From positions 1,240,001-1,304,000 of the forward strand of contig JAGVRJ010000001.1 of assembly GCA_019059635.1 (NCBI GenBank): 64,000 nucleotides of DNA, written 5' to 3'. Made by a program: the position numbers and the translations under genes. The notes under the pieces were generated by a model. It ran no database searches and had not been told where the DNA came from. It saw only the letters and a program-made list of their open reading frames with translations. Each line of letters begins with the position of its first letter. The stretch's first letter is position 1. Below, in pieces: positions 1-12,700 of the stretch. This DNA comes from Proales similis (lineage: Eukaryota; Rotifera; Eurotatoria; Ploima; Proalidae).

Positions 1-2274
1 CAGTCTGCAGGCTCGCCCAAGGACTCGGATGAGGGCATTCTGGCCGATGCGGTGCGAAGCAAAAGAGGCAGCATACCGAATGTGGTCGCCCTCTGCTGGC
101 AGCTGTATGGAACTGAATGCAGCGAAGCAAGTGCCAAGCGCGACGCCGAAATAAGGGCCTCGTTCAGGTATCAGCAGGCGCCGAGCACTTCGCTCTGTCT
201 GTCGATTCTTGACCATCACGACGATCCGTTCGAGTGCGGCAAGCAGCTGCTGAGCATGTGCGACGAGCTGAGCAACTACCTTCCTTCGGCAGGCTATCAG
301 GTCGAAGACATCACCCTGATCATCAACATGATGAAGTACTTGCTTCACAACGCCAAGGTCAAGCTGCTGCAGCGCTCAAAGGCGGCCATCATATCCCAGT
401 GTGACACTTATCTCGGCCTCATCGACATTCTCGAGCAGTTCTTGTACGTTTCGAAAATGCCGTCGCTCAACGAACTGCAGAACATGGACTCGCTCAGGAA
501 GATTCGAAGTCGACTGCTTGAAGAAGGACGCCACGAGCTGGCCATGAATCTGAGCACCAAGTGCGGCCTCGACACTCAAACCGTTTGGGCTTCGTGGGGC
601 TTCAGTGAGCTGCGGCGGTTCAACTATGCCGAAGCGAGAGTCAAATTCGAGCGCTGTCTCAAGCCTTTGCCAAACAAAAATCAGCCGATGGCAGCACAAC
701 ACTCGAAAATTCTGTCCGACATCTTGGCGCATCTGGAGAACGCGCCGCCTCTTCAAATCAACGGAGTAAGAACCTTCTCTTCTTAAAGGAGACTCGTGTT
801 TCTGTCACGTGACTTTAAAAGCCCCAGGCACTCATATCGTCCATCCGTCGTGTAGAAAACCTCATCACCGAGCCGAAGCTGGTGAGCATGCGTCTATGTC
901 TCTACTCGTTCTGTTTTAATTGCTGCGGCTTCTAGTGTCCGGTGGGCTCGACAAACTTGGACGAGATTCAGTTCAAAGAGTCGCTCTATTACATCGACAC
1001 ATATGGAAACCACAGCTCAATGATGGCGTTCTATTTGAAGAATTCATTTCTGCAGAACGCTGTTCAGTACCTCATTGAAAAGGTACCAGTTGCTCTCACT
1101 GTCCGTCTCATTGACGTTCTCAAACTTGCCGAACGAAGAAATGCTCGGCGGACGCATTTGTCGAAGCTCTGCTGGTTCCCACGCTGAGGAGCGGCGAGTT
1201 TTTCTCGCTTGTGGACAAAATGCTCGGCCTTGAGCAGACGAACGCCGGCGTGAAACTGAGCCAGTACTACTCGACGATTGGCAAGCATCTGGAAAAGCTC
1301 GGCTTCATCCATACGCTGTACGAGTTCCAAGTGATGATGAAGGTAAACGCCACTGTTTCAACTCGAATTCTCCTGCAAATATAAACAAATTGGAAAAGGA
1401 CTACGTCAGAGCGAGCATGAGTTGCCTGTGTTTGTTTGGCCGCAATTCGGCCACGTTCGCCGAGCAGCACTCGAACCTGGCTTATTTGCAAAAGGCCCGC
1501 GAGCATCTGGAAAAGTACTTGGAAATGTGCACAAGCCGATCAGAATCAGATCCCAGAGAGCAGATTAATTGGCGCACGAGCGCGCTCAAGTCCGAGGCCG
1601 CCGCAAGCATTCGCAAGCAGATCAGCACTCAGGAGGTGGACAACTACCTGAGCGCCATCTCGCTCCAAATTGAAGTGGCCAGATTCCTGCACGAGTGCAG
1701 CCGCAGCAACGCCCAGCTACTCAACAACATGAAGACGAGCACTCTGTTCGGCTCGAACGAGTCCAAAAGCGGCCTCTGCCTGGTCATATTGCTAAGCGGC
1801 CGATCAGTTCAGGAAGGCTTTGGCATTGTGGTGCGCATCATTCAATGCTTCAACTTGAACGCGACGCTCGTCTACACGCAAATAGCGCGCGAGCTGGCCA
1901 AGCAGTTGAATTTCAAAGAAATCCACAATTTACTCAACTGCATAAACGAGTCGGGCTACAAGGAAGAGGACGAGGCGGCCTACGACGAATGCATCTCGAC
2001 TTGTATAAGACAGTTGGCGGCGACCAACACCGCCGACGACGTGCCGAGCAAGTTCAACCGCGAAATCGAAGAGCTCATTCAATTGATTAAGAGCGACGAG
2101 AATCGTATAAACGCCTACGTTCTCAACGGTCGTCTCAAATCGGCCTATTTGATCGCCATCAAATGCGACCGGGCCGATCTGGTTCGGCACATAGCCAACG
2201 TGGCCGAGCGATCTGGCCAGAACCTGATCAAGGACATTTGCGTCAAATGGCTGCAGAAAACCAATCGAATGTAA
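1..2274 (+). CDS. ZFYVE26: Spastizin / ZFYVE26, C-terminal part (5' end outside window)
   Basis: The C-terminal helical region of the FYVE-domain protein spastizin, which in animals acts in autophagic lysosome reformation with spatacsin and in cytokinesis. The family match is by recall: a segment near residues 160-170 of the visible part (LLEEGRHELAMNLSTKCGLD) and the last exon (DGFGI/EGFGI-type motif, NRINAYVLNGRLKSAYLIA, end DICVKWLQ) follow the vertebrate C-terminus closely. Exons read by eye: 1-765 (open at the left edge), 828-881, 936-1082, 1139-1342, 1399-2274; phases join in frame, introns are 54-62 nt with GT/AG ends, and the stop is TAA at 2272. The FYVE finger lies upstream of the window or is not visible. 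An AATAAA follows at 2429. Confidence 0.9.
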
Positions 2275-2428
2275 TTGGCGCCGTCGGCCAAGGTCAGACG
2301 ACAAGTGGATAAAGTAGCGCGCGTCGGTCAAAAAGCTTTAATCTCTCTTCACGATGAAATATTTATTCAAATTCTTCTAATTAATCGCATTTTAACTCGC
2401 CAGCCATTTAATTGAACAATTATTTTCT

Positions 2429-2434
2429 AATAAA
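2429..2434 (+). terminator. Poly(A) signal of ZFYVE26
   Basis: A canonical AATAAA lies 155 bases after the ZFYVE26 stop codon. The next gene (DEPDC1) converges on it from the other strand, leaving about 550 bases between the two stop codons, AT-rich and without coding potential. Confidence 0.6.
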
Positions 2435-2826
2435 CCAAACACCAAATGCGGTTCGTGTCGGTCGGTCGGTCGTTCGCTTGTAGTACTCGTACGCTAATCT
2501 GAGCACATCTGGTCAACTGAAACTGAAACAAGGCCACTGAAATAATGCAAGACAGTTTATTTAATTCGAATTGATTGATTATAAATCGTAAAAATGCAGA
2601 CTTAATAGAGCGATCGACCAGCAAGAAGAACGTCGACCGTTTAAAGAGGCGATAAAAGGGGAAATAAAAGAAAATCAAGAGAATACAGTGTCGACGAGCG
2701 GTGCTGATCGGACCAGTGGTCGCACAATAGGGGCCAAGTTTAAATTTGATTAAGTTAGAATGACAAAACAAATGAGAGCTGATTAACGACCGTCTTGTTC
2801 GTTGCTGTAGGCAGCTCTGGCGCCGT

Positions 2827-5800
2827 TCAAGTCTCTGCGGTCTCTTTTCGCTTTTTGAAAAACTTGGGAAATGTGGTCGCGTTCAGAACTGAGCTGACCG
2901 ACGACGAAGCTCGCGACGAGTGCAGGCCGGCCGAGAGTGTTCTATTCAATATGGACCGGTTCATGGGAGTTTTTCGTCTTGGCCGCTCGCCTGTCGAGCA
3001 CTTGCTCCTGCTGGTAGCATCTCGGCTCAAGTGACGGCCCGTGACCAGTCTATCTTCGATGCCGAGCACGTTCAGCGCCTTACGGATTGTCGAGTATTTC
3101 TCTTCATACACACGAGGATGCTGCTCTTTAAAGGCGTTCAATCGCTTCAGCTTCTCCTCGTCCTTCAAGTTGTTGTCGGTCAGAATGCTGTTCAATATGT
3201 TGGCGAGCTCCTCTTTCGAGCTGCCGCCGTGCGTCCAGTTTGAGTCGGCTGGCTTGCTCGATGCGTAATCGTGAGGCCTTGGCGCCGACACTGCATTTTC
3301 CTTGAGAAACGAGAGCTTCTGTCTGATGTTGAATATCAAATCGTCAGGTATGCGCATTATCTCCGTGTAGTTGTTGATGAGAATCTGAACGACCTTGTAG
3401 GCAAGCTTGAGCTCCTCGACCTCGTCGCCGATCAGGACAATAGAGCTGGCGAAAGCGTGTATGATACGCGACTCGACCAAACCGAGCCGATCCTTTTTCT
3501 CGTTCTCGTTGAATGACAGACTGCCCGGCGCTGTCTGTCTAGAGCTGGTAATCGGCGCTGCAAACATCGACTGGCTCGCTTGACTGAACGAGGCGTCGAT
3601 GAAATTTATTTCTTCGCGCACATCGAGCAGATGCCTGCTCGAGTACTTGCTGTACTTTAGTTTGTTGAGAAATCGCAAGAGCAAGTGCAGCTTCCGCTTG
3701 TTCTTGGGCGGCAGCATCAACGAGCAGAGGCGAAAGGCGGTGATTATGTGCGCAAACACTTCGCTGTCTATTTCGGTGCTTAGCTCTACGTAGCAATGCT
3801 TCGACGGCTGCGAGTCGCTTGTGCTTTGACTGCGCTGGCTGGACATGTAGCGAGAAAGATTGTGCTCACTCGAGCACTTTGCCAGCTCGACTGGCTCTGG
3901 ATGCTCGTGATTGAGCGAAGTCAACGACAAAGAAGGCAGAACTTTGTTCATCATCAGCAAATTGGTCAGGTCGGATCGGCTGCTGTCAAGCATCGATTCG
4001 GTCGACTGCGTGACCGATCGAGTCTCGGACAAGCCACCTCGAGCACGGCCTGCGCTGGCCATCGACAACGAGCTGTACGACGATGCCATGAACGACGACG
4101 ATTTTCGCTTGCGCGTGTTCTTCTCCGAGCTAAAGTTCATCGACACCGACTTGTTGAGCGACGAGGGCTGCGCAGGCCGCTTGAAACCGTCGTCTTTGTC
4201 CGGAATCGGAGGCAGCCGGTCCGATCTCACTCTGCTGGATTCGGCGGCTGAGTGGCAGACGGCTGCTTTGAAAGAGTTGTTTCGTCTCAGCTTGCGTTGG
4301 GTCGGCCCGGCCTCTTCGTTGTCGATCGAGTTCACCACCGAGTCGTAATCGGCTTTTTCATGTTGTTCTTCGCCCAGATTGAACCAGGCATTCTGCTCGA
4401 TGCCGGTCTGATCGTCGAGCAGACGACACACCTCATTGTAAGTGCTCAGACATTCATCGCAGCAGTTCTCCAGCCGATTGATCAGTTGGTACAGCAAATC
4501 GAACAGTTGTGTCTGCAGTTCGAGCAGAGCAGTGACCGGATCGGAGCCGAGCTCGAGCAAAGGCATGTCGATCTCTGCAAAGCTTGGCCCGCTGCTCTTC
4601 AAAATGTCGTCGCCGTTTATAAACGACTGAATGAGCGCCCTGTTGGACGAGCATTTCTCCCGATCGCTGAGCACCTCTGACTCGAGCTCGGCCAGATGGG
4701 CGTACAGCAGGCCGATCAAGTTGGTCATTTTCTGGCCGTCTCTTTCCAAGCCGTCGCTTTCGTCCTCTTCTGGCCTTGGCTCACTGCTGTTTACCTGTTT
4801 GCTGCCTGGCGATAAGCGAGGTCTCATCAGCATGCGGAGAATCGATATGAACAGATGACTGAGCGAAGCAGTCAGTAACGGCTCGTTCAGGTTCAGAAAG
4901 TAGCGATTTATCTCATCGTAGATGTCCTTGAATTTGGGAAATTGCCGCTCGCTGTCTTCGTTCTCGTTGCCCCACATGAGCAAAGTGGTCATTGCTTTCA
5001 CCAGCCAAGTGGGCAGGTCGTCGTTCGTGTCTATGACCACTCCGTGCTTGTTTATGTGCGTGCAGTTGTGTTTCACGTAGGCGCCGGAGATGCTCATCAG
5101 ACAGTCAAACGACTGCTTGTCTAGCAGCTTGCCCAGACTCAGCTTTATGTCGCCCGATCGTTTGAGGGTGGAGTTTTTCGGCGGCGACATTCGATTCACA
5201 ATCGTGAATCGATCAAGCTGCTCTTCCAACTCGCTCAGCTCGTAGCTGCTGTAAAGAGCGGCGCGTCTTGGATAACTCTGAATATTGTGACTCAGAACTG
5301 CCTTCTTTAGAGTGGACTCCAACAGCTTTCGAGTGATTTTGGCCCAAGCCTCAAGCTCTCGACCCAGCGCCGGGTCTGCGTTCATCACGCCTCGGCCAGC
5401 GAAGCTGTTCTTCGCTTCGTTTAGCTTTATTTCGCCCAGCACGCCGACTCGAGAGGCTTCGGGCAGCAGTGATGCTGGCCTCGGGTCTTCGTAGTCTTTA
5501 CTGCACGTCTCCTCCGACTCGCAGCCCTCTGACGCGCTGACTCGGTCAACGTAATGCTTGCTGTTGGAGTTGAATCTGCCAAAAGTGAACAATCAGTCGC
5601 CATCAGACCGAATAAATCGATTTGGCCGCCTCTTTACCTGTAGACGCGATCGTCGTCCTGAAACTCTTTGCTCGTGAACGAGTCGCTCGAGCCTGAGCCG
5701 CGCACGTCCTCGATTATCTTCTCTTTTAAGAATATCTGAAGAACTTTGACCGCGTTGTGACGGCCGATCGAGTTGTGTGAGAAGTTGGGATTCGTTTTCA

Positions 5801-6050
5801 AATGCCGATAGAGCCATTCGATTGCCTCCGAGGCGGTGAAGCAGTCAGAATAGGTGCGGAAATAGCGCCAGTGGCGTTTGAGCGGCATCTGTCGGCAAAA
5901 TGTCTCGACAAGCTCATTCCACTTGAAGCAAATCTGGTCTAAGCGGCCATTTAAAGTCAATTTAGTCAGCTGGCTTCTTACTCGTCTTGTCGATTTGAAC
6001 TGTTCTTGGCCTTTGACCGGCGCTGACTCGCTTGCTTTGCTCACATTCAT
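2827..6050 (-). CDS. DEPDC1: DEP domain-containing protein 1 (DEPDC1A/B family)
   Basis: Two exons, 5638-6050 and 2827-5575, joined through a 62-nt intron in frame, give about 1053 residues. Residues around 40-135 form a DEP domain (WNELVETFCRQMPLKRHW, then CFTASEAIEWLY, ending IIEDVRG). Further on, DDLPTWLVKAM and YFLNLNEPLLTASLSHLF match the RhoGAP-like region of DEPDC1. The middle is Ser-rich and low in complexity, and the C-terminus is basic (FPKFFKKRK). Vertebrate DEPDC1 proteins promote proliferation and mitosis and bind membranes through DEP; the GAP-like domain is generally regarded as inactive. The start is the first ATG of the DEP-encoding exon. It is divergent from the short spectraplakin, whose ATG is about 710 bases away. 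It is longer than vertebrate DEPDC1A, mostly in the Ser-rich linker. Confidence 0.88.
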
Positions 6051-6762
6051 CTTACCACATTGTGTAGTTGCCTGCGACTTTTCCTCTCTGGTCCCTCTTC
6101 CTATTCAAGTTTGAAATGAACTTTAAAAACTCGTCTGATTCTGCCTCTCTCTCTCTCTCTTACCGTCACAGTTTGATCGAGTTGGATCAAGTTTGAACGA
6201 GCTAACGAGAGAAGAGAGAATAACTGGCCTCTGAATATCAAATCTAACTTGGTGTCGCAATTCATTCGCCAAATTGACAAACTTGAGACTTTTGCCGGGC
6301 AAAATCGATCAAAAAGAAAAGTGCGCAGACAGTCCTAAAAGTCAGAGTAGGATGCCTCAATGGGGCCTTGATTGATCAGTTGGGCTTTTTTTCTAATTAT
6401 TGCGTTGCCATTCGCAATTCTTTGTAATCGGCCAAATGTACAGCAACGTATCGCCGCATCAATGCCCATTCGAATTTGAACATCTCTCTCTCTCTCTTGT
6501 TGTCCCCTTCTCCTTTCCACTGCGCATGCGAACGTGTGTGTGTGTGTGTGTGTGTGTTTGCACATGCATGTGCAGGTTTCTCGTTCCCTTTGCAATTCAC
6601 CAGGCTCTGAAATAGTTGGAGAAAAAAGTATTTGACGGCGTGTGCATGCATGTTCGATGTTGTAGCAGGGAAAGGAGCGTCAGAGCCGATCAGCTTTGGC
6701 CTTAGTTTTTCTAGGAGTACGCTGGCAAGACAGAAAAATAAAATCGAATCGACGCAGAAAGG
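6051..6762. promoter_or_regulatory. Intergenic space between divergent DEPDC1 and short spectraplakin
   Basis: About 710 bases separating two head-to-head start codons, so it probably carries both promoters. It contains a (CT)n run near 6151-6160, a CT-rich run near 6483-6499 and a (GT)n run near 6535-6557. I see no convincing open frame with a splice context and no clear TATA box. Promoter function is inferred from position only. Confidence 0.45.
6535..6557. repeat. (GT)n microsatellite
   Basis: Run of alternating G and T in the head-to-head spacer upstream of the short spectraplakin gene. Confidence 0.9.
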
Positions 6763-9700
6763 ATGAAATTTAGATTATTATTCGACACGTCGAGTAAGCA
6801 TAAGAAATCGAATTCGCACGGCGCCATACCGAGCCCAAACGAGGCCGCATCGACCCACAGTGAGCAAGCGGCTCAGGAGCAGAGACGAAACCAATCGGGC
6901 GAGATGATGCGCACTGCCGATATGGACATGACCGGGCTCGATTCGAATAATCGAATTTCTTCAATTGAAAGAAGAAGTTGGCTGGACGAGAAGCCGATCG
7001 GCGTTTTGCATTTGGACTTGGCCGACCGAGCTGTTCTCAAAGTTGCACGTAAATGCTCGCGTCGACGCTTGCCCGGGAGACGCTCGTTCACATTTGATTC
7101 GCTTCAGATCAGAGAGACACGATTCAGCAGAAGACGTTCACCAAGTGGATAAACAAGCACTTGAACAAGCTCTCATTGGGCATCAGTGATCTGTTCAACG
7201 ATCTGCGCAACGGTCTCAATCTGATCTACCTGCTGGAAGTGCTCACCAAAAGCACACTGCACAAGGAGCAGGGCAAGCTCCGCTTTCACTCGCTCCAGAA
7301 CATTTCCACTTGTCTGCAGTTCCTCACAGAGAAGAATGTAACCGAGTTCGGACTGAGTTTGAGCACAGGCTTCAATTACCAATCGTTTGAACGAAGGTGA
7401 AATTCGTCAACATTCGACCTGAGGAGATCGTGGACGGCAACCCCAAGCTCACTCTTGGCCTTGTCTGGGTCATAATCTTGCACTTTCAGGTAAATGATAC
7501 GAGAGGCCGCCCGTTTGACCTTGAGATTCGAGCTGTCTCTTTCCAAGATCGGTCGGGTAAATAAAGAGCACAACGGCTCGTGCAGCGGCGGCAAAGAAGC
7601 CTCAGTTCGTCAGGATCTCATGCGCAGAGTCAACGACCATCTCCAATGCTACAGCGACATTCAGGTCAAAGACTTTAGCCGTTCGTGGTGCAACGGCCGC
7701 GCTCTGCTCACCATTTTGCACAATCACGTGTAAGTCGACTGCGCGCTTAATCTCTGACCGACCTTAAATCGAAACTCGAAACAGACCGGACAAGATTGAT
7801 TTAGAAGCGGCTCGCAGACAGTCGAGCGTCGACAACCTCAAACTCGCCTTCGACCTCGCCGAACAAGAGTTTGGCGTGACCAAGCTGCTCGACCCTGAAG
7901 GTAAAGCTCTCGTTCGATTCTGACGCTCGCCCTCGCTCCTTCCAACTTGTCAAGATTTGGACATGGAAACGCCGGACGAGCGGTCACTGCTCACCTACGT
8001 TTCGTCTCTGTTCGACGCGCTGCCCAGCTTGGGATCTAGCGAGCAGCTAGAGACAGCACACATTGAGCGCACTAGACTTGTAATCGACTACAAACAACTG
8101 CTCAGCTCAGTTCACAAGTGGCTGGACGAGGCCATCGACACGTGGACGAGCAAAAGCATTTCGTCCGATTTCGTTGAACTCAAACGACTCGAGGCCGATC
8201 TGTGCGAATTCCGCCTGCACCAACTGCCTCTTAAGGAGACGGATATTGACAAAGTAGAAGAGCTGTTCGCTAGGCTCAAGGTTCGGAGGCGTTTTTCGCT
8301 CATTCTACGACCGCCGCTCTGAGTTCTCGTCTGTTCAAGGGCATTTACTCCGAGCGGACGATTGAGAGCATCTCAACGAGTATCAGTTTGTCAGGTCTGC
8401 GCAAACTCTGGAACAGACTGGAACAGACACTGCAGAAATGCGAGCAAGAGATCGAGGAGACTCTGTACAGGTGAGTCAATAGGCGCCGATTCACCTTGAA
8501 AGCCTCCTAACTTGATGAGTGCGTGTGCTGGTGCAAAGACTGAAACTCATGCAGTTGGCCTACAACAAGCTGAACCGTGAGATGCGTCAAATGTCATTCG
8601 GTCTGAGCGGGATGAGAGAACAGATGCTCAAGGTGGGTCGGTTGAGAAGCTTTTCAACTATTCAACTTGAGCCGCTCAAGTTTACAGCAGGACCGGAGCA
8701 ACCGATCGGTGGAGGCCTATTGTCAAAAAGTGCACGAATGCGAGCGCCAGATTAGACAATGGATGATGATGGCCAATCGACTGAGCGAAGACTGTCACCC
8801 GGACTCTGAAGAGCTGCTCAACGCGCTCTATGCCATGGAGGAGTTGACGATCAAAATGCGCTCAGAAATTCACCGTCGATCGAATCTAATGGCAAGTGCC
8901 CGCCAGCAGGCCAGTCTGTCTTCTTGGCGTCTTCAATCTTCTCTCAAGAGCTCAAGCAGTGGAATAAGCAGCGACGACAGCGCCAACGAGAGCGCCTTGT
9001 TTGCGCGTCAGCTGGTCGACTGCTCGACACCTGACTCGAGTCAACTGTTCTCGCCCAACTCCACGTTCGCTGCCGACAGAGCCGATCATTTGTCACCGAT
9101 GCGTCCGTTAAATGTTCAAAACGCAACTCAAATGATGGCCGAGGCGCAGAACTGGATAATTCTTAAGCAAGTTAGACAACGCCACTGCTTAGCCGCTTGG
9201 CCTTGAGATTCAAGCCGCTGCACACTTAGGCCGAACTGAACCAGATCGAGTACTCGGTGGATGTGACGCTTGCCGAGCTAGAGCTTAATCAGGTCAAGCA
9301 GATGAGCGTTGAGCTGAAAAAGTTCAACTGGCGCCTCCGAACCATGGAGGAGACGGTCAACTTCCAAGAGCAGTCGAGCGGCCAGATGGGCAACTTGTTC
9401 ATGTCGTTCAACGATTTATGCGTAAGTTTGTGAGCGCTCGAATCAAGTTTGCAGCAAAACAAACAAACAAACGTTGAGAGCAGAAGATGCACAAAGAAGC
9501 ACACAAAGATCTCGAAGTGATCGTCGAGTTCAGTCGAGAGCTGAGCGAAGAGCTGACGTTCATCAGCGAGGTTGAGGACGCAGAGCTCAACCGTGACTGG
9601 TCCCAGCCTCGACGCTATCAGTCGAGCGAGCTCAGCCAACACAAGCAGGTTTCTTGTTGTCCGACTCGTTTGTTCGAGTTGGCTCACTTGACTCTAACAG

Positions 9701-12700
9701 AACATTGAGTACACGCTGAGGCACAAATCGCACAAACTCAACAAACTGAGTCGACAAGCTCAGGCGCTCATCTCCACTGGGCACCCGGCCGCGGCGCAAA
9801 TTCAAGTAAGCGCGAGAACAAAAGCGAATATGAGGCGCCGCATGCCCTAAAGCTGCTCATTAAACAGAACAGCCTGAATAGCTTGAAGGACGAAATTCGA
9901 TCGGTTCAGATGCTAATGCAAAACCTGGGCGCTCACATTGCACACCTCAAGCAATACGAGAAGGTAATTTCACGCCGAAGTGAGCTCCCTTTCCTCGGCC
10001 TCTTCTCCTTCGTTCGTTCACTTCTGCGGGTCTTTGTGTGTGTGTGACTGATGAGCTGTTTCAAGTTCTGGAAAGGACACGACACCATTTATGAGAAGCT
10101 GCGCAACATGAAAGACAAGCTCGACTATTTGGCTGGCCGAGAGAAGCGTGGTGGCAAACAGATGAACAAGCAGATTAAATTGATCATCGGCCGCCTGAAT
10201 GGCCGCAATCAGTACAAGCAGGGCATTGAGAAGCTGGAAAAAATGAGCAAACAGATACCGGCGTACAAGCAGCGCAGGATGAAGATCATGGCGCCCAGCA
10301 ACCAAGCCCAAGCGCTGATCGACTACAAAACGCTTCGAGTAAGAGGCCTCCGTCTGTCACTCACCGACCGATCGCTGACTTGTTGCATTTTTTAAGCACA
10401 GCGTAAAAAAGGGCAAAACTTACGAGATTGCCGACAACTCGGACCCGGTCAAGTGGATGGTGATCGTTGAGAACTTCAAAATCATATTGCCCAGCGTGGT
10501 CTTCAGCTTGGTTGGGCCCGATCAAGAGCTCGTGGAGAGAATCGCCAATCTAAGGGAAATTCTCGAGCAATGCAATCGCAGAGCGCAAAGCTTAATCAGC
10601 CGAGACGAGAGCGCTCTGCGACCAGCTGCAGACAAGACTCAGACGAGCGCAAGCATCGCACCATCAACGTCCAGCAACGAGCAGCTTCAAATTGAAAATT
10701 ACAAAAAGGAGCTGCAGTACATTTCGGATCGAATTTACAAACTTCTGAGCGGCTTCGGCGGCACGACCGATATGGAGCAAATAGACGAGAGCGAGACTTT
10801 GAGAGTATCGATTGAGATGAGAGACCGTCTGATGGACGCTCAGACACAGCTGAAGCAATACTCTGGAGTGGACGAGCTAAATGACAAGATCAATGAGCTT
10901 AATGAGCAATGTCGGCTCATTGAAGCGGACAAGAGTCCTTGTCAGGCAAAACGCGATAACCGATCGATCGAAACCAGACTGGACGAGTGCGAGCAACAGC
11001 TGATGAAGGTGAGAGCAAGCGTGGGCAAGAGAGCCAAAGTTCCCTGCCTGTTGAACTCGAATGTGCTCGGCGCTGAACAGCAGTGGTTGAAAATGACCTC
11101 GACCGAAACGCTTCAAGCATTGCAGAATGAACTCAATCAAATTGAAGACGGAGCTCGACGCTTAGAAGCGCTGCCGATCTATGAGAGGAGAGTGAAGTCT
11201 CTGAGAGCCAGTTGTGAGAAATTGCGAGAACAAGTGGACGAGAGACGCCGCCTAATCGGCCAGACCATGCAGGACAATGAGCGGCTCGAACAGCAGCTCA
11301 AGCAGCTCAACGAACGTCTCGACGAGCTCGAGCAGGCTCTAGGCGCCATCAAGGCGAGCAAGTTCAACTTTGCCAACCGGACCCAGATCAGCGTGCAGCT
11401 CTCTACTTGCACACATCTGCGCGATGAACAGCTCGCCCAAGTGGATGCCCAACTCGACGAAATCAAAGAGCTCGGCGAGAGTGTGATGCGCAACTGCAGC
11501 AGCATTGGCGAGAGCGACTCGATCGAGAGTCGAGTTGAGGAGGCCGAGAGACGTCTGGCACTGCTCAAGCGAGACTTGGACGAGACCATCACCAACCTGA
11601 GCTTCCTCTCTGCGCAGCTCATGCAGCTTGCCAACGACTTTGAAGCCGAGACCCGCTTCCTCGACGAGCTCAATGAGAAGAGGGCCTGCGAGCTCTCGCT
11701 CAACTGCATCGAGCCGCTTGTGCTCAACAACAAGCGCGAGCAGATTCTGAATCACAGTCTGCTCGTCGACCAGCACATGCTCGGCCCATTCAGGCAGCTG
11801 CGAGAAAACAGCCGAGAACTGGCCCAACTGCAGACCGGCCCTGCTTCGGACGCAGACAACAAGTTCGCGCGTCTCTTGCCCAAGTCGATCTCGCACAACG
11901 CCGTCAGCTCTCTGACCGGACTCTTGGACCAAGAGAGAGTCGAGCGGGACCTTGACCAACTGGCCGCTCGATTCGATCTCGTCAAAGCGCGTCTTGCCTC
12001 AAACCTGCACCTTCTCGACTCGCTCTACCCGGTCTGCGAGGACTTTGAGCACACTGTGGCCCAAGTGCTGCAATCAGCAGCCAAAGCCCAGCTCGAACTC
12101 GACTGGTTCATGGCCAACGCTGCCGAGCACGAAACGACCGCAGACGAGCGCGACGAGTTCTTCGACTCGACCAGCCAAGTCCTGGCCCAAGGCCGTCAGT
12201 CCATGAGCAGCCTCAAAGCCAAGAACCTCAAGGACATCGTCCGACTCCTTGCCCAAGTAGAGGAGAGCAGCGAGCAGCTTCAAGGCCAGCTCCGCGCCAG
12301 AATCGACTCGGTCGAGAAGAAACTGGACGAACTAGACGCTCAGCTGATGAAAGCCCGCGGCGAGCTGAGTCAGAGGCAGGAGAAGACTGCCGAGCTGTTT
12401 GCGCACATCGACGACCTCATGGAGTGGATGGACGAGGTCGGAAGCAAACTGAGCACTCACAACGGCATTGCGCCCAAGCCCGAAGTTATCGCTGCCTTGC
12501 TGGACGAGCAGACCGGCCTCGAGGACGAACTGGAGAGACAACGCGAACAACTGCGTCTCGTGCTCGACTCGAGCAAGCAACTGGCCAGGGCCAAGTGCAT
12601 CGACAACAGCATCGAGCTGAAAGAGAAGCTGAGCAGTGTGCAGACACAAGCCAGCACACTGGCCAAAGACAGTGCTGCTCGGCGAAGTCAACTCGAGCAG